DNA of 64,000 bases, from contig CABIZX010000001.1 of NCBI GenBank assembly GCA_902363375.1, positions 1,488,001 through 1,552,000 of the forward strand, read 5' to 3'. The translations under genes were made by a program, and so were the position numbers. Source of the DNA: Clostridiaceae bacterium (GTDB lineage Bacteria; Bacillota; Clostridia; Clostridiales; Clostridiaceae). Each line of letters opens with the position of its first letter. Position 1 is the first letter of the stretch. The notes beneath the pieces were generated by a model. The model saw only the letters and a program-made list of their open reading frames with translations. It did no database searches and had not been told where the DNA came from. Shown here piece by piece: positions 36,329 through 45,305 of the stretch.

Positions 36329-37018
36329 ATGAGAGTTAATGACAGACATATTTCATTTTATTATGAAAACGATTTTGACATGGGAGAAATCAAAATTAAC
36401 CCTAAAAAAACAGCATTACTTATCATCGATATGCAGCATGTATTTATTACAAGACCTGAACTTAAAAATCCTACAGAAGAAGAATTAAAACAGGCAAAAC
36501 GCTGGGAACCTTTTTATAACACTATTGATGAAATCGTTGTTCCTAATAATCAACGCCTGCTTGAGGCCTTCCGTGAAAGAAAAATGGAAGTTTGCTTTGC
36601 TAAAATTCAATGTCAAAAGAAAAATGGTAGCGATCGTTCTTTAGACCAAAAAGCAACTGGATATAATGAATTATTATTACCACCTGGAACACCTTCTGCT
36701 GAAATTATTCCTGAACTTACTCCTATGGATGATGAAATTGTAGTTACTAAAACTACTGATAGTGCTTTAACTGGAACTAGTTTAAGGTTATGGCTAAATA
36801 ATATGGGAATTGATACAGTTGTTGTAACTGGAGTTCTGACAGATCAGTGCGTTTCTGGAACTGTTAGAAGCCTTGCAGACGAAAGTTTTAAAGTGTGGCT
36901 AATTGAAGATGCATGTATGGCATCAACACAACAAATTCAAAATAATGAACTAGAAATTTTAAATAATATTTATTGCCATGTTATAAATACTGACGAGCTT
37001 ATTAAGGCACTCAAATAA
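36329..37018 (+). CDS. Isochorismatase-like cysteine hydrolase
   Basis: A 229-residue hydrolase of the isochorismatase/N-carbamoylsarcosine amidohydrolase superfamily. The triad can be placed: Asp in ALLIIDMQH (about 31-39), Lys in VVTKTTDSAL (about 138-147) and Cys in VLTDQCVSGTVRS (about 172-184). Such enzymes cleave C-N bonds in small amides (nicotinamide, carbamoylated amino compounds, biuret). It is followed at 30 bp by an amino-acid-type permease, so the pair probably imports and hydrolyses one nitrogen compound. The exact substrate is not evident. Confidence 0.85.
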   Translation: MRVNDRHISFYYENDFDMGEIKINPKKTALLIIDMQHVFITRPELKNPTEEELKQAKRWEPFYNTIDEIVVPNNQRLLEAFRERKMEVCFAKIQCQKKNGSDRSLDQKATGYNELLLPPGTPSAEIIPELTPMDDEIVVTKTTDSALTGTSLRLWLNNMGIDTVVVTGVLTDQCVSGTVRSLADESFKVWLIEDACMASTQQIQNNELEILNNIYCHVINTDELIKALK

Positions 37019-37048
37019 CTTATATTTATTTTAAAAAGGAGGATTTTT

Positions 37049-38419
37049 ATGTCTGAACCAAAATTAAAAAGAAATCTAAGTTTTATATCTATGATTGCTC
37101 TTGCTTCAGGTGCAGTAATCGGCGGCTGGTTAGCTGAAGCTCCTTATTGGTTCTCTGTAACTGGTGCCGGTTCCGCTATTATTTTCCCATTATTAGCCTT
37201 ATTATTAGTTCCAATTGGACTTACCTTTGCAGAATTAACAGCAATGCTTCCTTTTGCTTCTTCAGTTGATGTTTGGACTACCAATGCATTTGGTCATAAA
37301 GCTGGTTTTGCATCTCAATGGATGATGTTTTTAGTGCAAGTAGTTGAACCTCCAATGATGGCCTTCATCTTTATTACCGCAATAAGCTATTTCATTCCAG
37401 TTTCTGCTGGTGCTACAGTATGGATTGCCATCTCCATAGTTGTATTATGGTATATTTTATCTAACTTTAATGTTGGACTTACTGGCTCCCTTGCTAATAT
37501 ATTCTTTTTTTCCATGATAATTATGTCTCTTATCGTTAGTTTTACCTTATTTACAAGTGGCCATTGGGAGGCCTCAAATCTTGTTGCAGGTGGAGGATTT
37601 TTTCCTAATGGTTTTAAAGGTATTTTCGTTGCTATGGCAGTATTTTCACTTAAGTTTATCGGATTTGAAATGACACCTACCATGATAGAAGAAACAAACT
37701 TCCCTGTCTCTAAGATGTGGAAAATAATCCTTTCTGCATTATTTGTACCTGCAATACTTTACTTTATAGTTGTTATGGCTATGGGAGGTATGGATTCTTG
37801 GAATGTTATCTCTGGAATGGGTATGCCAGAACCTGAACTAGTTGCTCAATATTCTTTGCCTAAAATAATAGGTATACTAGCAATCATTGCAGGAACTCTT
37901 CATGCAATAACAACCTTAATGGGCTTCTGGACTTCTTCTGCTAGAGTATTATATGGAGCTGGACAACTTAATCAACTTCCTAAAGTATTCACAAAGCTTA
38001 ACTCCAAAGGACAACCTGTAGTTGCTAATTTTACTGTTTTAGTCTTCACAATTTTCTTCTGTATTTTTAGTGGTGATAATTGGGTTCAATATATATATGC
38101 CGTTTCTTGTATTGCTGCTGGACTTGTTTACTTTATGTGTTGTCTAGATGCTTTAATTTTAAGAAAGAAGCATCCTGAATGGGAAAGACCATATAAAGCC
38201 CCAGGTGGAAATTTATTATTTATTGCTGGAATGGTAATCTCTGTTTGGATAATAATTGGATCTTGTCTTGAATTGTCTATAGGTGGCTATATCTCATTAA
38301 TTGTTTATTGCTTAATTGGAGTAGTTTTCTACTTCTGCATGGAAATCTATAGAAAGAAATCTCCTAAAGATAACGACCTTTTAACTCTAACTCCAGAGGA
38401 TATAGACAAAAGTTTATAA
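37049..38419 (+). CDS. APC-family amino acid / amine permease
   Basis: A 456-residue permease with 12 hydrophobic segments. The first helix, SMIALASGAVIGGWL (about 14-28), holds the unwound GA-x-IG motif that binds the amino or carboxyl group in APC transporters. Helix 6 shows SLKFIGFEMTPTMIEE (about 200-215), the family's 'F-x-GfE' region. It is second gene after the cysteine hydrolase and ends at a double terminator. Its substrate is probably the one cleaved by the hydrolase and sensed by the PocR kinase; that is inference. Confidence 0.88.
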   Translation: MSEPKLKRNLSFISMIALASGAVIGGWLAEAPYWFSVTGAGSAIIFPLLALLLVPIGLTFAELTAMLPFASSVDVWTTNAFGHKAGFASQWMMFLVQVVEPPMMAFIFITAISYFIPVSAGATVWIAISIVVLWYILSNFNVGLTGSLANIFFFSMIIMSLIVSFTLFTSGHWEASNLVAGGGFFPNGFKGIFVAMAVFSLKFIGFEMTPTMIEETNFPVSKMWKIILSALFVPAILYFIVVMAMGGMDSWNVISGMGMPEPELVAQYSLPKIIGILAIIAGTLHAITTLMGFWTSSARVLYGAGQLNQLPKVFTKLNSKGQPVVANFTVLVFTIFFCIFSGDNWVQYIYAVSCIAAGLVYFMCCLDALILRKKHPEWERPYKAPGGNLLFIAGMVISVWIIIGSCLELSIGGYISLIVYCLIGVVFYFCMEIYRKKSPKDNDLLTLTPEDIDKSL

Positions 38420-38429
38420 TCTATAATAA

Positions 38430-38466
38430 AAAATCCAATCATTAAATTTTTTAATGATTGGATTTT
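38430..38466 (+). terminator. Terminator of the permease operon
   Basis: A 16-bp perfect stem AAAATCCAATCATTAA / TTAATGATTGGATTTT with a 5-nt loop, directly after the permease stop. Confidence 0.85.
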
Positions 38467-38487
38467 GGCTATGATTTATATTTAAGT

Positions 38488-38534
38488 AATAGTCAGCTTT
38501 ATAAGAGTGAATCATTCTCATAAAGCTGGCTATT
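38488..38534. terminator. Second hairpin terminator
   Basis: A near-perfect stem of about 20 bp (AATAGTCAGCTTTAT... with AAAGCTGGCTATT), followed by T6 on the plus strand. It lies between the permease and the convergent radical SAM gene and may serve both. Confidence 0.75.
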
Positions 38535-38584
38535 TTTTAACTAAAAGTCTCTAATATAAACTTAAAATAAACTAATAATATTCT

Positions 38585-39709
38585 TTAAAAAAACAGCTCT
38601 CCTGGTTTATATCCCTCAGGTAGTTCCTCTTCACTTAAGAATTTAAAGTTGTCATCACGTAATATTGGTAAAAATGCTTCATATGGTATTCTAGCAAACT
38701 CGCAAGCATAATTACTAGCTCCAAACCACTTACCCTCTTTGCTACTTAGATTTAAATTTCTTGCAAATTTTGTATGATTTGAGCAATCGTGAACTGCTAA
38801 ATCCCAATTTTCCTCTTCAGCTATTTTCATGAACTTCAGAGTTAATTCTCTGCTCCAAATTGGAGAAATATAGCCATGTCTAGAAATATACATGTTTTCT
38901 CCTTCATAATTGTATATGTTATTCTCATTCAAATGCAATTCTGCACAGTTTATAAAATCCAGATTTGTATCTAATATAGCTTGTTTCTTATTAAAGAATC
39001 CTTCGAAAAACTCAGGAGTCATTGGAGTTTCAATACCTACATTTTTAATATACTTTTTAGCTATTCCAATGTTTTCAATTACCTTATCTGAACAGTTAGT
39101 AGCACCTAAGTTGAAACGTATCTCATTAAGACCAGCTTCACCTAATGCTTTCAAAGTCTCTTCAGAAGCTAAAGTACCATTTGTATATAGATGTTGATAA
39201 ACACCTGCTTCATTAAATTTCTTTATAACAGAGTAGTATTTTTCTATTTCCATAAATGGTTCTAGGTAAACATAGGCAACACCAGTAGGTTTATTATGTA
39301 TGGAAAGAAGTAAATCAATATCCTTCTCATAAAACTTTGTACCTCCAATTTCCCACATACCTTCACCTATAGGCGGCTGATCCGCTAATTCTCCATAATT
39401 ATAGCAAAATTTACACTCTATATTACATTTGTTAGTTTTTCTAATTGCACTTAATCCAGTTCCCATAAGACAAGAACGGCATCCCATGGCAAACTTTCTT
39501 TCATTTCCCACAAAGTAAGTTCTATTTGCAAGAGTTTTTAAGTCTTTAATTTCTGACATCAATTTATCATTTCTATGATCAATTGACGCCTCTATTTGTG
39601 CAAAGGTAGCGTATATGATTTCTTGTTGTTTTGTCATAAGCTCCTCATCTTCTGGCAACATGGCAAAAAATTCAAACCACATCAACGCATCTTCCTTTGA
39701 AATCTTCAT
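38585..39709 (-). CDS. Radical SAM protein, unknown substrate
   Basis: A 374-residue enzyme. The [4Fe-4S] cluster that binds S-adenosylmethionine is at CNIECKFCYNYG (CX3CX2C, about 92-103). A second cysteine pair just before it (CRSCLMG, about 77-83) may bind metal. Later segments YLEPFMEIEKYY, YTNGTLAS and LNEIRFNLGA match the TIM-barrel strands of the superfamily. There is no SPASM-type tail. The gene is monocistronic and its neighbours do not suggest a substrate. The RBS GGAGG precedes the ATG. Confidence 0.85.
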   Translation of the reverse strand: MKISKEDALMWFEFFAMLPEDEELMTKQQEIIYATFAQIEASIDHRNDKLMSEIKDLKTLANRTYFVGNERKFAMGCRSCLMGTGLSAIRKTNKCNIECKFCYNYGELADQPPIGEGMWEIGGTKFYEKDIDLLLSIHNKPTGVAYVYLEPFMEIEKYYSVIKKFNEAGVYQHLYTNGTLASEETLKALGEAGLNEIRFNLGATNCSDKVIENIGIAKKYIKNVGIETPMTPEFFEGFFNKKQAILDTNLDFINCAELHLNENNIYNYEGENMYISRHGYISPIWSRELTLKFMKIAEEENWDLAVHDCSNHTKFARNLNLSSKEGKWFGASNYACEFARIPYEAFLPILRDDNFKFLSEEELPEGYKPGELFF

Positions 39710-40303
39710 AATGTGTCCTCCTCTAACTAATCTTCTAAAGTTTTAATTAAACTTCTTCTTTATGTAATCTTTCACGTATTCTTCTAAAGATAAACGCACT
39801 GCCTCTAATTATATCATTTTTATTCTTTTCTTACTATGACTTTAAAAATATATAGATTTTTATATAAAAAGAACCTTGATTTTTCAAGATATCGACTTAT
39901 CACATTAAATAGAATTATTTTTTGAAATTACGCATTTTTCAAACACCGAATCCAGTTTCTTCTCTTTTATCCATTTCTTAAGTTTTCATTATCTCCAAAA
40001 TAATTTTCTAAAGCCTCTCGTCTATTTCTCCAACTGCTGCATAAATATATGGAATTTCTTAAGAAATCTCCTTTTCATTAACTGCATTTTACTTTGTTCA
40101 ACTTTTGTGTCCATAATTATATATTGTCATCAAGTCTGAAAAAGTAAAAATGGCTAAAATTGCAATCAAAAATATACCACTGCATATTATATAGCAGAAA
40201 GATTATTATAGCAAAGTTAGATATAGGCATAATTTATCTTTTCAAAATGAATATTCATTAGATATTATGATTAACCTATTAGGATAAAAAATGAAGTGAT
40301 CTT
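39710..40303. other. Gene-free stretch with a possible decayed ORF
   Basis: About 590 bp, very AT-rich. On the minus strand, around 39967-40060, a short frame reads SSWRNRREALENYFGDNENL before a stop, with further coding-like residues in another frame (EKKLDSVFEKC). It looks like the tail of a decayed gene of unknown family. No promoter or terminator could be assigned. Confidence 0.25.
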
Positions 40304-40681
40304 ATGGCGACAGTATCAGGTCGCGTTATATTCGATAGAGATAGAAGTGCTTCAATTACTGCAGGAGATTCAGGCATATCAAATGTACCTGTTGTATTAC
40401 AAAATACAGTGACAAATGTTGGACTTGTAGTTCTTACAGATTCTTATGGAAATTATTCCTTTATAAATGTTCCAAATGGTAGTTATAGAATAGTGGAAGC
40501 TTTTGGGATACCAGGAAATTTTGCTACAGCAACAGTTGTACCAGTTCCTATAGGAACAAACCTACCATTAAGTTTTGCAACAAATTCTCCACCAGGTGCA
40601 ACTAATCTAAATTCGGTAACACCATATACCCCTTTAGTTACTGTAACCGGCGTAGATTTAACAAATCAAAATTTTTTTTGA
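40304..40681 (+). CDS. SdrD-B-like (Cna-B-type) beta-sandwich protein, C-terminus out of frame
   Basis: A 125-residue protein that is nearly one SdrD-B/Cna-B-type domain: GRVIFDRDRSASITAGDSGI (about 5-24) with the Asp-rich start, GLVVLTDSYGNYSF (about 46-59) and VPNGSYRIVE (about 61-70). Such domains are stalks of surface or exosporium-type proteins. No signal peptide or sorting motif is seen. The frame stops inside a T8 tract. Dropping one T would continue with DGPVRYTPIQTVLDMCYKR to a stop at 40739. It may be phase-variable or a recent frameshift. Confidence 0.65.
   Translation: MATVSGRVIFDRDRSASITAGDSGISNVPVVLQNTVTNVGLVVLTDSYGNYSFINVPNGSYRIVEAFGIPGNFATATVVPVPIGTNLPLSFATNSPPGATNLNSVTPYTPLVTVTGVDLTNQNFF
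40672..40679 (+). repeat. T8 homopolymer at the frame end
   Basis: Eight T (AAT TTT TTT TGA) close the frame of the gene starting at 40304. Seven T would restore a 19-codon extension to 40739. Homopolymers of this length are prone to slippage in replication and transcription. Confidence 0.8.
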
Positions 40682-40742
40682 TGGTCCAGTAAGATATACA
40701 CCTATACAAACTGTATTAGATATGTGCTACAAAAGATAAAAT

Positions 40743-40770
40743 GCTAGTAAGGATTTTATTTCCTACTAGC
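40743..40770 (+). terminator. Hairpin after the SdrD-B-like gene
   Basis: GCTAGTAAGGA pairs with TCCTACTAGC around a 7-nt T-rich loop. It begins right after the out-of-frame extension's stop (40739), which supports 40739 as the original gene end. Confidence 0.6.
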
Positions 40771-40828
40771 CTTCGACTTAATATGAATTATTTAAAATAT
40801 TATTCTAAATAAAATATATGTTTAGTCA

Positions 40829-41200
40829 TTAGATTATACCTAATGATTCATTAACTATTCTATTTGTTTTTGTTGACATGACTATTATTTTTTTGTACAG
40901 TTCATTATCATTATATCCTTCATCCAAGTATTTACTTTCATAATACTCAAAGGGTAGATTAGAGTTATTGGTATTTAATTCTTCAGCCAATTTCCTATCC
41001 ACCATTAATTTTCTAGCTTGATACCTGTACTTATTCCTTAAAGAATGTGCTTGCACAGCCTGCTCTTTTATAGATAATGACTTATCTATTTCATTAATAA
41101 TATTTTTATCACGTTTATTGTACCATAGTCTTACTTCTCGATTATTAAGCTTACCTATAAATTCCATATACTTATTAAAATTATTTGCTGCTTTTACCAT
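40829..41200 (-). CDS. Orphan protein resembling a polymorphic-toxin C-terminal tip
   Basis: A 123-residue, helical, charged protein. The stretch SLSIKEQAVQAHSLRNKYRYQARKLM (shown here only as a landmark, 'EQAVQAHSLRNKYRYQAR', about 46-63) and the ending TKTNRIVNESLGI resemble a segment I recall from C-terminal tips of RHS or phage-linked polymorphic toxins. Here it is free-standing with no N-terminal delivery domain. No immunity gene is obvious next to it. Toxin activity is not shown by any catalytic motif. The call is a weak memory match. Confidence 0.4.
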   Translation of the reverse strand: MVKAANNFNKYMEFIGKLNNREVRLWYNKRDKNIINEIDKSLSIKEQAVQAHSLRNKYRYQARKLMVDRKLAEELNTNNSNLPFEYYESKYLDEGYNDNELYKKIIVMSTKTNRIVNESLGII

Positions 41201-41285
41201 TTTAACCTTTCTAATATAGTATCATAACTAGCAGTATATCATATTTTGTAAAATTTATCAAATTATGCACCTATATTATATAACT

Positions 41286-41324
41286 AACCCCAGTAATCCA
41301 ATCACATCATGACTTACTGGGGTT
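41286..41324. terminator. Terminator downstream of the PD-(D/E)XK gene
   Basis: An 11-bp perfect stem AACCCCAGTAA / TTACTGGGGTT with a 17-nt loop and T5 on the plus side. It lies about 130 bp past the stop of the minus-strand gene at 41453-42538. Confidence 0.65.
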
Positions 41325-41452
41325 TTTATAATTGCTTATTTCTTAAGTTTTAAAATTTTAACCTCCTTTTATCTATTTCATACTCTTTTCAAAACTCTTT
41401 TACACTTCTAGTGTAGCTTTCAAACTTTGTTAACATATCATTGTTAAACCTG

Positions 41453-42538
41453 CTATAAATTCACGTTGCTATTTTCAAGAACCTCATTCACATAAGTAAT
41501 CAATTCCATAAGTGCATCAAAATATTCCTTATAGGTTTTTACAGTAAACATAAATTTTGCAATTGTAAGATCTGCATTACTTCTAATAGGCATACCTCTA
41601 TACTTTTTTGCATCTGTAAATACCATATTATTACGTAGTTCATCTCTTATCTTTATATATTCACTAAAGAAATCTGAACCATACTTTTCTTTAATTTTTT
41701 TGAAAGGTTCATAAGGTTTTAACTCCATATGAAGTGGCACTTCTTTACAATTTCCTTCCAAATGAATACTAATTGGATGTCTTTCTGTTTTTCCATCAAA
41801 TTCAAACTCCCAGTTTTGCATTGATACTTGATAAAAGTGTTCATCAGACTGTGCTGACTTTCCATGCAAACAAAACAAATTCGTATATTTTCTATTAATA
41901 TCCCTCACATTTATTTTCCATACAATATAATCTATCAAAGTATGAAAATCGATTTTATCTCCTGGAATATAAGGTCTATCATACTTCTCAATACCCATAA
42001 AAAGATATTGTTCTCTTAAAACATAATAATTATAAAAGTCTTGCGCTAAAGGCATCTCTATAAATCTTTTATCAGCAAGCAAATTTCCCAAATCTGAATA
42101 TCTTATATGTTTAAAATGATGAGATGTAAGATTGACTGACGAATTATTTTTAGTCAAATATATGTAATCCTTTTTTTGACAATCTTTAAACTTTGCTTCA
42201 AGAGCGTTGTAATATCTTTGTGTTTGTGTTATTCCCTCAGTAGAATTGATTTTATTTTCTATACAAATAATCCGTTCAGGCTTTTCATGGTTCTCACCCA
42301 CACTAATTAAAATATCAATATAATTATTATCTCCATCATACGTAAAGTATGCTTCTCTTTGAACCACAATTTTATCTTCTATTGTCACTCCGTTAATTCC
42401 AGCTATTTTGCAAAACTCATTCAAAAAATAAAATCCATATTTATGATTCCTAATAGGATCTAAATAATATGATAACAAATTGGAAATCGGCAGTTCTTTA
42501 TTTTCAATACCTAATAATTGAAATGCTGTATACTCCAT
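41453..42538 (-). CDS. PD-(D/E)XK nuclease-superfamily protein
   Basis: A 361-residue protein. The restriction-nuclease core is visible at YIDILISVG (about 81-89, Asp), then RIICIENKINS (about 97-107, E-x-K) and a Gln/Tyr helix TQTQRYYNAL (about 111-120). An N-terminal start like FQLLGIENKELPISNLLSYYLDP is common in the PDDEXK_4-type family. Such proteins are often found in defence or mobile islands. It lies behind a second nuclease/ATPase gene on the same strand, 292 bp away. Whether they act together is not known. Confidence 0.7.
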   Translation of the reverse strand: MEYTAFQLLGIENKELPISNLLSYYLDPIRNHKYGFYFLNEFCKIAGINGVTIEDKIVVQREAYFTYDGDNNYIDILISVGENHEKPERIICIENKINSTEGITQTQRYYNALEAKFKDCQKKDYIYLTKNNSSVNLTSHHFKHIRYSDLGNLLADKRFIEMPLAQDFYNYYVLREQYLFMGIEKYDRPYIPGDKIDFHTLIDYIVWKINVRDINRKYTNLFCLHGKSAQSDEHFYQVSMQNWEFEFDGKTERHPISIHLEGNCKEVPLHMELKPYEPFKKIKEKYGSDFFSEYIKIRDELRNNMVFTDAKKYRGMPIRSNADLTIAKFMFTVKTYKEYFDALMELITYVNEVLENSNVNL

Positions 42539-42618
42539 TTAAAATTCTCCTTATATTCATCTTGTTATAATTTACAACTATCACTTTTTATGGTTGCAGG
42601 GCTTTTCCCTATTGTTTG

Positions 42619-42801
42619 TCAGAAACTGCTATTGCTATTCTTTAATTTGATGAATTTATCAGCAAACACCTCTGCTGTTGTTCTGTTATTATCGATGCTA
42701 ATTGTTTCTTTATTTATAGTTTGCGGCTTTTTTCCAATTGGATGTACCATGAATAATAAAGTATAATACCTCAGCCTCTGATCCCTAAACCAAATTTGCA
42801 T
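42619..42801 (-). CDS. Possible small ORF between two nuclease genes
   Basis: A 60-codon frame with a basic N-terminal half and the motif HPIGKKPQTINKETISIDN. The region before it carries AAAGGGGTG, similar to the start region of the next gene upstream. It could be a small gene or a relic. No family is recognised. Confidence 0.3.
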   Translation of the reverse strand: MQIWFRDQRLRYYTLLFMVHPIGKKPQTINKETISIDNNRTTAEVFADKFIKLKNSNSSF

Positions 42802-42830
42802 TGCAGACTGGCACCCCTTTAATTTACTGA

Positions 42831-44792
42831 CTATAATTCCTCTATACCAATATCATTCAAATAATTATAAATCCCCGTATAAAACTCAGGCTGCATAGTT
42901 ATATCATTTTCATCACCTTTTGGAACAAAAATAACAAAGCCTTGGCGTGCACGAGTTAAAAGCACCCTATACGCATTTTTCAAATAAAGAATATTGTCTT
43001 CCTTATTGATATTTTGCCATTTAGTACCGTTAAAATTATAAAACTCAAAGTGGTCATTGTAAAACCTCAAGTTTGCGTCCCAACAAACAATTGTCCAGTC
43101 AAGCTCTAATCCCTGAATATCAAATTCTGTAGCGGTTTCTTCTAAGAAATAAGATGCCCTTACATCATCCTTTCCGTTAAGAAACCAATTCGATGCATCT
43201 ATCTTATTTTGTACCCACACCCCGTATTTGCGAAGTCTTTTAGCACCAGAGCTTGCTGTCATACCGTAGCGCTGTGAGCCTTTTGCTTTCTCTTTTACCC
43301 ACTTTTTAGCAGTTTCTAAATCTCTTGTAATGCAGATTGGATAATCCTTATTAAAATGTGTATATAACTCTTTTGCCTTATATTTATCAACATCTAAAAC
43401 AGCTTTAACAAATGTAGCTACATTTTCACTTCTGAAAGAACGTAAAGATACAGATAAATGCAAATCCTCTATAATTTTATAATTGATATCCTTAGCTAAT
43501 TCATCAAAGGCATTCCCTTTTGAATATTCTTCATCAGTAATTTTATTAGATATGTATACATCCCAATCAGGATAATTATTTCTTAGTGACTCAAACCAGC
43601 CAGATATTCCTGATGATTCACCTTTGTTAATTTCCTGACCTCCGCCAATTAAACAAACAATAGTAGCCCAGCCCTTATGACGATTTAATATACTAATTAA
43701 AAATTCAGGCTCCGACATATTGAAATCTAGAACACCTTTTTTTCTTTTCATAAAATCAGTAAGAGTAGGCTCGTCCCAAGCGCGTTGTGCCTCATCAAAA
43801 ATAGCAACTCTTTCAATAGGCGGTGTATCAACAGATATAGCATCATCACGAAAATGATGAATAATCTGTATGAATTCCTTTGCTTTTCGCATAGCCTCAG
43901 TTTTTCTTGTGCTGTTTCTTTGCATATCATCACGAGCTAGTGATTCTTGTAAAACATCAACTAATGGTCCATTTCCAGAAAGAAATACTGCATGTTCGTT
44001 TTCATCTACCTTTTGGCGTTCAATAGCAATATTAAGGCCCGCTAAAGTTTTACCAGCACCAGGAACTCCAGTAATAAAACAAATAGATTTTTTATTATTT
44101 GTCTTACTATAATCAATAATATTATTTATAGCTTTAGTTGTTTGATTTAGATTTTTTGCACTTGCATCATTTCTTGAAATATCCTCTACGTTATGCCCAG
44201 TATATAGTGCTTGAGCTGCTTCAATAATGGTTGGAGTAGGCATGTATAACGAATTTATCCAACTATCAGGACTAAAGCTCTCTCTTTGATAAAGAGAACA
44301 AACTTCCAAAATATATTTGCCAATATTAAATTCATTACAACAATAAGTCTCTAAAATGTTATCTTTCATTAATTTTATTGTTTGATATTTCTCTTGAGCA
44401 CATGTGCAAATCAAAATTGGTACTAAAAGCTTATTGTGGCTTTCTTTATGGAAACAGCTTAAATCTAACGCATAGTCTGTAACCTGCTCAATAGCATAAT
44501 TAGGATATGTTGATTCACCAACTTTAAATTCTAAGAGAAAAACAATACCCCTATATATCAATACATTGTCTATTCTATTCCCTATACGCGGTATAGTATA
44601 TTCAAATAATAAATGTCCATCTTTACAATCAGTTAACTCTCTTTTTAATATTTCAATCTCCTTTTTCCATGTGTTTTTCTGTAAATCATCAGCAGCAAAC
44701 TGATCATTACTAGTTATCTCACCAAATATGGTAAAATTATTTTTTTCTATAAATTCACTTACGCCGCTTGAATAATATGCTCTTCTCAACAT
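42831..44792 (-). CDS. DUF2075-type P-loop ATPase/helicase with N-terminal nuclease-like domain
   Basis: A 653-residue protein. Residues about 40-110 look like a PD-(D/E)XK fold (NRIDNVLIYRGIVFLLEFKVGE: Asp, then E-F-K). A P-loop ATPase follows with Walker A FITGVPGAGKTLAG (about 238-251), Walker B VAIFDEAQRAWD (about 327-338) and C-terminal helicase-like motifs ending YRVLLTRARQGFVIF. This matches the DUF2075 (Schlafen-like) architecture, some members of which belong to anti-phage systems. The ATG at 44792 follows GGGGTG and is preferred over an upstream start. The neighbouring PD-(D/E)XK gene suggests a defence or nucleic-acid role. Confidence 0.72.
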   Translation of the reverse strand: MLRRAYYSSGVSEFIEKNNFTIFGEITSNDQFAADDLQKNTWKKEIEILKRELTDCKDGHLLFEYTIPRIGNRIDNVLIYRGIVFLLEFKVGESTYPNYAIEQVTDYALDLSCFHKESHNKLLVPILICTCAQEKYQTIKLMKDNILETYCCNEFNIGKYILEVCSLYQRESFSPDSWINSLYMPTPTIIEAAQALYTGHNVEDISRNDASAKNLNQTTKAINNIIDYSKTNNKKSICFITGVPGAGKTLAGLNIAIERQKVDENEHAVFLSGNGPLVDVLQESLARDDMQRNSTRKTEAMRKAKEFIQIIHHFRDDAISVDTPPIERVAIFDEAQRAWDEPTLTDFMKRKKGVLDFNMSEPEFLISILNRHKGWATIVCLIGGGQEINKGESSGISGWFESLRNNYPDWDVYISNKITDEEYSKGNAFDELAKDINYKIIEDLHLSVSLRSFRSENVATFVKAVLDVDKYKAKELYTHFNKDYPICITRDLETAKKWVKEKAKGSQRYGMTASSGAKRLRKYGVWVQNKIDASNWFLNGKDDVRASYFLEETATEFDIQGLELDWTIVCWDANLRFYNDHFEFYNFNGTKWQNINKEDNILYLKNAYRVLLTRARQGFVIFVPKGDENDITMQPEFYTGIYNYLNDIGIEEL

Positions 44793-44834
44793 ATACACCC
44801 CTTTAAATCTTGTTCCATTTTTACATATATGCAT

Positions 44835-45305
44835 TCATTATATAACATCTAATCCACTCTGTCACAAACTACGTTATCTATTATACTGTTACACATTGGC
44901 ATTATCTAATCTGACTTCACAACTATATAAATTACCTAGTGTAGACATGTTTCCACTAAATAATCAAAAATGGATTTTCTCGACTTTGAATTTAACACTC
45001 AAATCTAGAAAATCCCTTTATCTTAAGCCTTCTAAAGGCTTTTACTTCTCTTTTCTTAACATCTTTACTACCGTCTTCACATGGCACGAGTTGTTGTGTT
45101 GTACGTTGCAAGTGATAAGTAGTACGTTTTTAGTGCAAAAGTGGTCCAGTAAGTACAAACATTAGGTCCACTTAATAATATACCATATTATCAATCCTAT
45201 ACGTACAAATGACGGTTCCCTAATTCACATTATTTACTCGTGTATTAACTTTTTTTGTAAATTTAGCACATAGATTCGTAGTTTATAATACTACTAAAAC
45301 TTCAA
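44835..45305. other. Gene-free stretch, possible remnant of a mobile element end
   Basis: About 470 bp. It holds an imperfect inverted repeat of GGATTTTCT-type arms (about 44970-45015) and several short repeats with GTCCACTT / GGTCCAGTAAG near 45134-45173. The composition is less AT-rich than nearby spacers. This may be a decayed insertion-sequence end, but no transposase could be read. No gene is supported. Confidence 0.25.

Noticed and set aside
44896..45165. 89-codon plus-strand frame in a spacer
   Set aside because: No RBS, low-complexity hydrophobic and Ser/Phe-rich content, and it covers an inverted repeat. Not supported as a gene.
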